Shown here piece after piece: positions 9,601 through 18,700 of a DNA stretch of 36,877 bases. A program made the translations under genes and the position numbers. This DNA is from Parvularia atlantis (Eukaryota > Opisthokonta > Rotosphaerida), in assembly GCA_943704415.1 (NCBI GenBank), contig CALSCO010001536.1, forward strand, positions 1 to 36,877, written 5' to 3'. The notes under the pieces were generated by a model, which did not search any database, was not told where the DNA came from, and saw only the letters and a list, made by a program, of their open reading frames with translations. The number at the start of each line of letters is the position of its first letter. Within the stretch, counting starts at the first letter, position 1.

Positions 9601-10501
9601 TCAGAACAGGTGCGCGTCGCGCTTGAGCCGCTGCTGCTTCCACTGCGGCAACTGGTAGAACTGCACGCGCGCGCCGAGCAGGCGTCAGCAGCGGCGCACA
9701 CGGCAGACAAACGGGCCGCACCTGCTCGGGCGTGCAGCCGAGCGCGCGGCGAAAGTCGGTGTCAGACAGGTGGCGTTCGCGGCGCAGCGGGTCGACAAAG
9801 TCCGGCCAGGTGTTGAGCGGGAGGGCGAGCAGCTCATAGGGGATCGTGCCGTCGGCGTTGGGGCCTGCGCCCTCGGGCCAGGCGGCCTCGCGAATTCGGC
9901 CCTTGCAGAGCCGCCGCAGCTCGGCCTGGGCCTCCTCGTGCTCGCTGCGAGGGGCGCGGTTTCAGTGTGCACGCGCGAGACAGCGGCCGGCTGCAAGCGC
10001 ACCGCAGCAGCAGGTCAAAGTGCTCGGCGCCAATCACCTCGCGCAGGCCCTCGTCGCTCAGCCGCTTGCGCAGGCCCAGGAACGACGCGTTGATGAACTG
10101 GACGCAGCGGTGGGTGAGTGCGGAGCTGTTGATGCGCTTGGCGAGCTGGCGCACGCCGCGTGAGCACATCGCGCGCACACACGCCGCCGCCGCCGCCGCC
10201 GCCGCAGCAGCAGCAGCAGCAGCAACACACACGCACGTCGAGGATCAGGAAGACGTTGCTCACGCACAGGCCGCACTCGAGGAAGACCTGCGCGGCGAGG
10301 TCGACGCACTCGGGCGGGAGCTCGGCAATGTCGCGCACGGAGAGCTGTTTTGCGCGCGCGCAGGGTGAGGCGAGCGTGCAGGCCCCGCGTGACGACAGCA
10401 GTACGCACGGCACCCTTGGCCAGCAGCGCGGGGAAATGCGTCGCGACGAGCGGCGCGAGCGGCTTGGGCGTGGCACGGCGCCGGCGGTGGCTGCTGGCCA
10501 T
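9601..10501 (-). CDS. BTB/BACK-like protein with C-terminal villin headpiece
   Basis: The last exons read TIPYELLALPLNTWPDFVD, then RRERHLSDTDFRRALGCTPEQ and, after an intron, FYQLPQWKQQRLKRDAHLF then stop (TGA 9601-9603). This is a complete villin headpiece, including the W..FV, LSD.DF and LP.WKQ..LK...LF signatures; headpieces bind F-actin. Upstream exons read KPLAPLVATHFPALLAKGA, ELPPECVDLAAQVFLECG, VSNVFLILD, LAKRINSSALTHRCVQFIN and VIGAEHFDLLLR. These resemble the helical C-terminal half of BTB/BACK proteins, but the match is weak. The start at 10499-10501 (MASSHRRRRATPK) is uncertain, and further N-terminal exons may exist. One intron (10146-10236) contains a triplet repeat. Confidence 0.65.
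10183..10223. repeat. Compound (GCC)n(GCA)n triplet repeat in an intron
   Basis: About seven GCC units followed by six GCA units (CTG and CGG on the coding strand) lie inside the intron at 10146-10236 of the headpiece gene. The intron keeps a GTGCG 5' end and a GCTCACGC motif before its CAG. An unspliced reading would add polycysteine, which supports the intron call. Confidence 0.85.
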
Positions 10502-10712
10502 GAGCAGGCGGTCGGTGCCGGTGCCTTGCTTGCCGTGCGCGTAAGCGGCGGTCGGGGCGGCGGCGCGCGAGGTGTGCGCACCCGTACTGGACCGGCGGAA
10601 GTGCGGGCGGGCTGCTGCGCGCGTGACGTGGCCGCGTGAGGAGGCGCGCACGGGACGGCGACCACGCCGCACCTGATGACGTGGCCATTTCGAGTGTCGA
10701 TAAAGTGACCAC

Positions 10713-11934
10713 ATGGGCGCCGGGCGATCACGCGAGGCGCAGGCCGACGCGTGCTTCGTGGCGGACGAGGCGGCCGACTGCCGCGCGTGCACGCAGCCGT
10801 GCGAGGACCACGCGCGCCTGCCCGACTACCTCAAGATCGCCTGGAGCGAGCCGCAGGAGGTGCGCGCGTCCGCGGCGTGCGCGGCACCGCACCGACATCG
10901 CCGGCCGTAGGGCTCGTTTGGCAAGCCGTACGGCAAGCACCTGGTGGTGTGCAGCCACACGCACGACTGGCCCGCGCGCATCCTCGATGCGCCGGACTCG
11001 TTCGCGCACCGGCTCAACCACGAGGTCAACGACGTCCTCGGCAAGCAGCTGCCGTGGCGGGTACGGCGTGTGTGCGGCCGCCCGAGCCGCCGCTCGCTCG
11101 CTCGCTGACCCGCTGCGCCGGGCACAGGTCGTCGTCACGGCGTCCGACGAGGCGTCGCTGCCGGTCGAGCTCGTCGGCGGTGCGATCAAGGACCCGACCG
11201 AGGACTACTACGACGTCTACGTCTTCCCGGACATGCTGCGCGTGCGGTCGGTGTCGGACAGCCGCGCGGTGCAGGTGGCGCGGCTGCTGCTGGGCGAGCC
11301 GCCGCGGGACCTGCTGGTGGAGCCGGTCGAGTTCAAGGTGCGGCGCGCCTGCGGCTGCTGCGCCCCGCGCGGGCTGAGAGTGGCGCGCGCGCACAAAGTG
11401 GTACGTCGCCGTGTGCACACACGGCACGCGCGACAAGCGCTGCGGCGTCGCCGGCCCGATGATCGTGGACGAGTTTCACAACCAGCTGGACAAGTACGGG
11501 CTGCAGGATAGCGTGCGTGTGGCCGGGTCGAGCCACATCGGCGGGCACAAGTTTGCCGGTGCGGCGCCGGCGGAGGCGGTGCTGACGCGGCGGGTCTGAC
11601 GCGCGCGCGCAGGGACGTGCATCATCTACCCGGACGGCGACTGGTTCGGCAAGCTGACGCCGTGCGACGTGCAGAACGTGGTTGAGCAGGCGTGACGGCC
11701 GGCGCGCGCATGCACGCTGGCTGGGCTGACGCGACCGCGTCCGCGCAGTACCACCAGCACGGGCGCGTCATCCGCAGCCGGTGGCGCGGGCGGCCGCCGG
11801 TCGTGCAAGGGTTCCCGGACGGGCGCGAGCTGCACCGGCGCGACGCGGCGCAGCAGGCGAGTCACCGCACGCATGCACACGACGACGAGGTTGCGCAGGC
11901 CGCCTCAAGCGCGTCATCCGTACAACTCACTTAA
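10713..11934 (+). CDS. Sucrase/ferredoxin-like thioredoxin-fold [2Fe-2S] protein (Apd1/Aim32 family)
   Basis: Start ATG 10713 (MGAGRSREAQADACF). Exons read DCRACTQPCEDH, then GSFGKPYGKHLVVCSHTHDW, DSFAHRLNHEVNDVLG and EDYYDVYVFPDMLRV, then WYVAVCTHGTRDKRCG, SSHIGGHKFAG, CIIYPDGDWFGKLTPCDV, and last YHQHGRVIRSRWRGRP. The C-x8-C pair in CTHGTRDKRC and the H-x3-H in HIGGH are the ligand signature of the bis-histidinyl, non-Rieske [2Fe-2S] proteins Apd1 and Aim32. Family members are linked to redox and oxidative-stress functions in cytosol or mitochondria. No clear presequence is visible. The last intron appears to start with GC rather than GT (11695). The terminal 25 or so residues are low-complexity, and their splicing is uncertain. 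Confidence 0.85.
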
Positions 11935-12059
11935 TTGTTCGTTGTGTACAGCATCAGCCAACGCTCGCATGCATGACGAGCCTGCGCCGGGAGGTGGCCT
12001 GTCGACACCGACCCACTTTCCGCACTTTCCGCCAACCCCAAGCGACTTCCCGCGAGAAA

Positions 12060-12232
12060 ATGAAGGTCCTCGCCACCCTCCTCGTCGCGGCCCTGCTCGT
12101 CGCCGTCGCCGCCGCCACAGAGACGCGCCGCCTGGCCGTCGCCAAGAACGGTGACATCGTCCCCAACAGGTGCGTCCACGCGGGCGCGGCGCTTTGCCGC
12201 CTCGCCGCCGACACGTGGCGCACGCGGCGCCT

Positions 12233-12285
<53 letters not shown>

Positions 12286-13476
12286 CGCTCGCTCGCTCGC
12301 TCTCGCTGTTTGCGGCCAACGGCGTCCGCTCGCCCATATTTTTTTTCGCACTGTCTTGTCTGCCGTGCGCGTGGTGTATGTGCGACTGACCCAGCCCTCT
12401 CCTCGCGCAGCTGGAACCTGCTCTTCCGCAAGGACGTCGACCTCGAGCGCGCCAAGGCCTTCGCCGAGGCCATCGGCGCCCGCAAGTTCGTCGCCCTCGA
12501 CCGCTTCAAGTTCGCGTCGCTCGTGGCCAAGGAGTCGGTGATCGAGCGCCTGGCCGAGCGCGTGGACCTGTTCGAGGCCATCGAACAGGACCAGGTCGTG
12601 AGCATCAGCGTCGCCAAGACCAACAGCACCGTCGACGGCCGCCAGACGGGCGCAACGTGGGGCCTGGACCGCATCGACCAGCGCAACCTCCCACTCGACC
12701 AAACCTACAACTACCTCGACTCGGCCGGCTTGGGCGTGACGGTCTACGTGATCGACACGGGCGTGCTCGCGACGCACAACGACTTTGGCGGGCGCGCGAG
12801 CCTCGGCCCCAATTTCCACGACTCGAGCGCCGACTCGACCGACGACAACGGTCACGGCACGCACTGCTCGGGCACGATCGGCGGCACGACCTGGGGTGTG
12901 GCCAAGCGCGCGTCGATCGTCGGTGTCAAGGTGCTCGGCCGCCTCGGCTCGGGCTCGCTCTCGAACGTGGCCAACGGCGTGACCTGGGCTGCTGAGGACG
13001 CCCGCGGCAAGCGCGCCGTCGCCTCAATGTCGCTCGGCAGCTCGACTTCAAGCGTGCTCGACCGCGCCGTCGAGTCGGCCATCGCCGCCGGCCTCACGGT
13101 CATCGCCGCGTCGGGCAACAGCAACGCCGACGGCTGCAACTTCTCGCCCGCCCGCGCCGCCTCGGTCTCGGTCAACGCAGCCGACTCGAACGACCGCCGC
13201 GCCTCGTTCTCCAACTTTGGCACGTGCACCGACATCTTCGCCCCCGGTGTCGACATCACCTCGGCCTGGATCGGCTCAAGCAGCGCCACGAGCACCATCT
13301 CGGGCACGTCGATGGCCTGCCCGCACGTCGCCGGCGCCGCCGCCATCCTCCTCGGCTCGGGCTCGTACGCCACGCCGGCCGCGCTCACCCAGGCCATCCT
13401 CAACGCGGCCACGACGGGCGTGATCACCAACCCCGGCTCGGGCTCGCCGGACCGCAACTTGTACTCGGCCTACTAA
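12060..13476 (+). CDS. Secreted subtilisin-like serine protease (proteinase K-like, peptidase S8A)
   Basis: Two exons, 12060-12169 and 12411-13476, give 391 residues. A signal peptide (MKVLATLLVAALLVAVAA) is followed by an I9-type inhibitory propeptide to about residue 105. The mature enzyme begins near ATWGLDRIDQ. The catalytic triad is visible: D152 in VYVIDTGV, H185 in NGHGTHCSG and S337 in SGTSMACPHVAG, with oxyanion-hole N273 in ASGNSNADGCNFSP. The FSNFG...DIFAPG block and HCSGTIGG pattern place it with proteinase K-type enzymes. The protein is probably secreted or sent to a digestive vacuole for protein breakdown. The single intron is longer (241 nt) than others in the window and carries a CT microsatellite. 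No C-terminal extra domain is present. Confidence 0.95.
12234..12303. repeat. (CT)n plus (GCTC)n simple repeat in the S8 protease intron
   Basis: About 24 CT dinucleotides are followed by five GCTC units. They sit wholly inside the 12170-12410 intron and account for much of its unusual length. Confidence 0.95.
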
Positions 13477-13549
13477 GCGGGCGCCGGTGTGCCTCTGTGT
13501 GTGATCCCGTACGTTTGAGAGAGAAAGGAAGACGTGCGAAGCTGGTCGG

Positions 13550-13572
13550 GGAGAGAGAGAGAGAGAGAGAGA
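13550..13572. repeat. (GA)n microsatellite
   Basis: A short GA tract of about 11 units lies between the S8 protease stop and the BRICK1 start, in the probable 3' UTR or promoter. Confidence 0.9.
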
Positions 13573-13709
13573 TAGCACTCGAGGGGCACCGCTGCATTTG
13601 TGTTTGACCTCGCGCTCGCGGCTCGTCGCGGCCACTGACGCGCGCACGGCCGCACGGCACACCGCGCACGCACGCAGACCGGCCCGCACGAACCGCCGCG
13701 CACGACGCT

Positions 13710-14217
13710 ATGCCCACGCCCGTGCAGGCCGACTGGGAGACGCGCGAGCTCGCCGACACGCTCACGCAGGGCATCCAGAAGATCGCCGAGTTCCTCAACC
13801 GCTTTGGTGCGTGTGCGCGCGCGCGTGTGCCGTGCCGCGCGCGGTAGGGGTGTGTGGCGTGTGTGGCGTGGGTGGGCGCGGACGGCACTGGAGGCGCAGG
13901 TGGCACTGGTGGCGCAGGTGGTGGTGCACGGCGCGCATTTGTGTTGACATTCGCGTCCTGCCGTCGTCCTTGCCGCCTCCTTCTCCGCACGTCGCGCACA
14001 AACACATCCGCGCACATTGCTCACATCCGCGCACGCCGTGCAGACACGCACGTGAGGCACCAGCTCGCCATCGTTGACGACAAGCTCAACCTGCTCGAGC
14101 GGAAAACGGCGCTGCTGGAGGCGCAGGTGCGCGCCGCCCCCGCCTGCCGCCTCTCGCCATCCGTTGTACCCACTCACACGCGCCGCCGCCGCCGCGCAGC
14201 TCAAGACCGTGACGTGA
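13710..14217 (+). CDS. BRK1: BRICK1 (HSPC300), SCAR/WAVE complex subunit
   Basis: Three exons (13710-13806, 14044-14126, 14200-14217) code for 65 residues. Exon 1 reads MPTPVQADWETRELADTLTQ and IQKIAEFLNRF. Exon 2 reads HQLAIVDDKLNLLER followed by ALLEAQ, and the last exon adds LKTVT and the stop. Human BRK1 has VQREIHQDWANREYIE, KKIADFLNSFD and [20 protein letters not shown], so the order, spacing and short length all match. BRK1 is the small coiled-coil subunit that trimerises with WAVE and Abi and lets the complex switch on Arp2/3. The first intron is unusually long (237 nt) and G-rich. The last exon is only 18 nt. Because of the splicing, no single frame shows this gene. Confidence 0.9.
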
Positions 14218-14612
14218 CGTCGCTTGTTGTATGGTTGATGACGGATCGGTCTGGCTGGCCACTTTCGGCGCTCCCGCGAACCGCGCCACCGTGCTCGTCC
14301 TCGCTGCCGTACCCGCGCCCTGCGCGTCTCCCGCGGGCGCGCGCGGGCGCACTCCCGCCCACCGCCAGCACGCCGCCGCCGCCACGCGCGTGGCCCGCGC
14401 GTGGCACCTGCTCGCTTTCCCAGGCGCTGCCACGTGAAAAGCACGCCACGGGGCTCGCCTCCCTCGAGCACGCGCGCTGGCAGATTCGCGCTGTCCCACC
14501 GTCCCGCTGTCTCGCTGTCTCGTTCGTCCTGCAGCGCGCACAGTGCCCGCGAGCGCCAAAGGGGGGGGCGCCCGGTCATGCTGATTCGGCGCGGCGGGCG
14601 CAGACGCTGGCC
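14218..14612. other. Intergenic region between BRICK1 and the bHLH gene
   Basis: 395 nt with no supported coding sequence. It holds the BRICK1 3' flank and the bHLH promoter. One CACGTG palindrome lies at 14431-14436, and a G run (GGGGGGG) at 14564-14570. Just before the bHLH ATG is a splice-acceptor-like stretch (GCTGATTCGG, then GGGCGCAG ending near 14603), which could be the 3' end of a 5' UTR intron. Confidence 0.6.
14431..14436. promoter_or_regulatory. Candidate E-box CACGTG upstream of the bHLH gene
   Basis: A perfect CACGTG lies 177 nt upstream of the bHLH start codon. The encoded factor has the H/E/R basic-region residues that read CACGTG, so autoregulation is possible. In DNA this GC-rich, CACGTG should occur about once per 3 kb by chance, so the support is modest. 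Confidence 0.3.
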
Positions 14613-15695
14613 ATGCCGCCCTTCGACCTCGGGAGCTCGCCCACGCCGCCGGCCGCCGCGCAGCACCTCGACCCGGCCGTGTCGACCGCGGCGGCGGCCA
14701 TGGCGAGCCTGCACCAGCCGCACGCGCGGCTGCTCGCGCCCGCGCCCGTCAAGCTCGCGCCCGCGCCGGCCAACGGCGCCGTCGTGAGCGTGCTGCCGGA
14801 CGTGCAGGGTGCGCCCGTCCGGCACCATGTGTGCTCGTCGTGCTCACACCGGAGCGGCCCAAGCCACGCCCTTCCGCCTCATCAAGCGCGAGCCGCGCGC
14901 GCACCTCACGCCCGACGCCGTGCTCAAGAACCGCCGCGAGAACCACCGCGCGGTGCGTTCGAGCCACGCTCAATAGTACATGCTGACGACGCCCGCCGCA
15001 GGTCGAGCGCCGACGACGCAACCACATCAACGTCGGCATCGAGGAGCTCGCGCGGGTCGTGCCCGGGTGCCAGCGCAGCAAGGGCAAAATTCTCAACCGG
15101 GTGCGCGCCGCGCGCGTCACGGCCGGGCAAGGAGCGCGCATCTGATATCGCAGCGCGCGCGCGCGCCAAGACGAACGAGTACATGCGCCACCTTATCAGC
15201 GTCGACCAGAAGCGCTCGCGGCACGAATTGCGCCTGCAGTTTTTGCACAACGCCGTCGTCGGGCACCTGCGCTCGCTCATCGTCAACCTGCTAGACGAGT
15301 GGGCCAAGGCGCAGGGTATGTATGCATGTCGCGCCCGCTCGCGTGCTCAGCCGATATTGCAGGCCGTCGGGCCCCGACCGAGGACGAGATCGCGGCGTAC
15401 TGCGCCTTCATGCCACCGCCGTTCCCGTCCGAGCTTGACGAGGCCAATGACCCCGTTCTGATCCCCTTTGCCGACGCGCAGACGTCCACGTCGTCGGCGT
15501 ACGTGCGGCGCGTGAGCGCTGCAACCGGCTCACGGGTGCCACGCGCGCAGGCCTCCGTCGCCATCGCAGGAGCACGGGTCCAGCGATGACACGCCGCCGT
15601 GCGAGGACTGGGACAGCGTCCACGCCGAGGCCGTGAGCCTGCTACAGCTCCGTCACAGCCTGCCTGTCAGCGGCCACGTGCCCGGGCCGCAGTAG
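14613..15695 (+). CDS. bHLH transcription factor (class B, USF/Myc-like basic region)
   Basis: Start ATG 14613 (MPPFDLGSSPTPPAAAQ), stop TAG 15693-15695. An Ala/Pro-rich N-terminus is followed by FRLIKREPRAHLTPDAVL, then the basic region NRRENHRAVERRRRNHIN, with an intron between A and V. Helix 1 and the loop are IEELARVVPGCQRSKGKILN. The next exon (EYMRHLISVDQKRS, then a leucine-rich amphipathic stretch to LLDEWAKAQ) completes helix 2 and a coiled-coil extension. A C-terminal tail has PPPFPSELDEANDPVLIPF. Basic-region H, E and R at i, i+4 and i+8 are those that contact CACGTG in USF and Myc. It should act in the nucleus as a dimer. The exact splice point before EYMRHL is uncertain within a CG-dinucleotide run. 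Confidence 0.85.
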
Positions 15696-15782
15696 CGTGC
15701 ACGCTCGCTTTTTCGTTTGCCTCAACCTCTTCTTTGTGTTTGCTTGCCCTTGCGTGAATGTGCACACATGCAGTCGCCCTCG

Positions 15783-18700
15783 TCACATGCGCTGGTCCGT
15801 CTCAAAGACCGAGATGATCGAGTCGGTCGAGCCGGCCGCGAGCAGCATGCGGTGCGGGTGGAACGCCAGCGCCGAGATCGGCCCGATGCGCTGGACAAAT
15901 GCCGTCAGCGCGAAGCCTGGGCGCCCCGCACACGACGGCGCACCTGACCCAGGAACCCGTCGTGGTAGCGGATCGTCGACAGGATCATCCCGTCCATGTT
16001 GAACACCTTGACGTACTGGTTGTGCGAGCCGCTGGCGACGACGGGCGCGTAGTTGTGCACGACCATCGCGCTCATCCCGCCCGTGTGCGCCTCGATCGTC
16101 TGCACGCACGCGCGTGCGTGCTCAGCACCGCAACCCACGACGCAGCAGCAGTCATGGCAGCACCTTGACCGATTGCCCCAGCCGCAGGTCCCAGATGCGC
16201 ACGTCGCCCGCGACGCTGCCCGTGATCAACGGGCCGTCGCCAAGCCAGTGCAGCATCGCGTTAACCACCCAGCCCCGGTGCTCGTTCATTGACCGGACCA
16301 TGCTGCCGCACCGCCTCGTCAGCACGCCACGCCAGCAGCGAGCGCGCCACCGCACCAGTCTCGCGTCGCCTCGCGCCGGTCGTAGACACGGATCGCGCCG
16401 TCGCCGCATCCAGCCACGATGATGTCGCCACGCACCTTGTCGCTCGTCAGCACGGTCACGCAGCTGTCGGAGAACGTGGGGATGTCCTGCGCGCCACGGC
16501 CGCGCCACCGGCCGCCGTGAGCGCTCGCTCTGCGGCTGCGACCCCGCGCACCTGGATGCACATCTCGCGCTCCACGTCCCACACGCGCAGCACGCGCACG
16601 TCGCCTGACACAAACAGGCTGCCGCGCCGCTGCTGCCACTCGGTCACCAGGCCCGAGCCTGCGCCGCGCGCCCCGTGAGCCGATCATGCGTGCCACTTCG
16701 CTCACGAGTACTGCACCGCGCGTGTTGAGCGGCAAGTCGTTCAGCGCACGCCATGACGAGACCAGCTCTGTCCGGCGCCCGTCGTCGTAGTCGCGCCAGA
16801 AGCGCACCACACCGTCGTCCGAGCCCGTCAGCAGCAGCGGGTCCTGCTCCTCGTTGATGAACCTGGCACCGACAGCGTCAGCATGGCCCGCCCGCCCGTC
16901 TCGCGCGCACCGCATCGTCGTTAGCCGCGCCGCCGACGCCGGGCTCTGGTTGGCAAACGAGTTGATCTTCGTGCCCGTGTTCAGGTCCCACACGCTAATC
17001 CCGTCCTTGCCGTCGCCGACCACGAGCCGCGGCTCGTATGGGTAGAACTGCAGCATCGACACCACCTCGGACTCGTTGTCGAGGATGTGCACCTGCCCCA
17101 TGAGCGCACATCAGCCGCGCGCCCCGTCACACACGCGCCAGCGCACCTGTTCGTCCAGTTTGTGCGTCGCCGCGATCGTCTGCATCGCCCGCGCCTCGTT
17201 GATCACGCGCAGGTTACGCTTGAGCCGCCACTCGCGCTGCACGGGCACCTCGCGCTCAATCACCTGCCGCGCGGGATCAGCGGCGGTCGCGCCGGCCACC
17301 CCCATGCGCACCGCCGGCGGCTTGGTGAACTGCTCTGCCGCCCAGTCGTAGAACGACGACGTCAGCGGCAGCGTGGACGGCACGGCCGACGCCGTCGACG
17401 GCCTCGGGCTGCGCTGGCCATCGCTCGTTGACTGGGACCGCGCGCCGAGTGTCAGCTGCAGTACAGCGAGCACCGAAGCCAGCGCACCAGCCGCGGCGAC
17501 AGCAGCTTCTGCGAGCTTGCCGTGCGCACCACCTGGCTCGGGCGTGCGGCGAAGTTGCTGCGCGGCCGCGGGGCGTCAGAAGCGCTCCACTCCGAGGCAA
17601 AGCAGCACACGCACGTCGTGGGAGGGATCACCGCGGCGTAGATCGCGTCCACCACGGCCTGCGCGGCCTCGGCCACCTCCGGGTGTGGGTCCACCGACAG
17701 GTTCAAGAGCACCTTCCAGATGCACTGGTAGACGGACATGTGCGTCGAGATGCCGACGGGCACGGGTGCCGACGCGGGCCCCCCGAGGCTGCCTAGCCCG
17801 GCCCCGCCGCCGTGCAGGCTGTCCATCGACGCCACGCGCTTCCCGGCCGCGGGCGACGCCGTGTCGCCGTTCATGCCGCCGCCGCCCGCGACGCCCAGCG
17901 CGCCTCCCGACGACGAGGACGACGTGCGCCGCATGTCCTCCTCGAGATGTTGAGTCGCCGTGTAGCGGTACTCGGCCTCGTTCTGCTGCACGATGCTCGA
18001 CAGGGCGATCACGAGCTCGCGGCGCACGAGCGGCGAGGCGTCCGCCGTGACCATGACGAGCGAGATGCCAATGCTGTTCTCGATGTTGATGTACTGGTCC
18101 TTGCGCTCGACGTCGCCCACGAGGCGCCCGAGCGCGTACACGGCCGACGCGCGCACGAGCGGCGATGGGTCGGCCAACAGCTCCTGCAGGTGCTCGTGGG
18201 CGCGCTCTCTGCCGGCGCGCGGGCGTGAGCGCCCCGCTGTCCACGACTGTTCGCCGGAGCACACGCACCGGATCGCCCCGACCTTGGCGTCTGCGTACCC
18301 GGCCCACATCTCCGCCAGCAGCAAGCACAGCCACTGGCGCAGCTGCGGGTCGGCGTCGCCCAGCTGCGCGAGGCAATGCGTCGTGATGCCGGCCTTGAGG
18401 CAGCTCTGCCGACGGTGGGCCGTGAGCCACTCGAGCGCGCGCTACAGCGCCGCCGCACCGTCTGGCCGTTGCGGTGATCGCGGCAGATCATCGCGAGCAC
18501 AAACGCCGCCCGGATGCGGTCCTCGACCGGCACGGACGTGTTCCACAAGACCATGACAAAGTACTTGTATCCGCTGTCGCGCACGAGCTCGACCTGGCAC
18601 GAGCTGGGTGCCAGACGCACACGAGTGAGCGTAGCAGGTCACGCCGCGTGCGCGCACAGACACACCGGTCCACGGCCATAATGCGCGCCCAGATGTGCAC

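Noticed and set aside
11914-12864. 316-residue minus-strand frame with Arg-Glu repeats
   Set aside because: The Arg-Glu run is the antisense of the CT microsatellite in the S8 protease intron, and the frame has no homology.
13807-14043. Possible separate Gly/Thr-rich protein in the BRICK1 first intron
   Set aside because: The stretch has typical splice ends, and joining its flanks restores BRICK1 exactly. The Gly-rich frame is repeat-derived.
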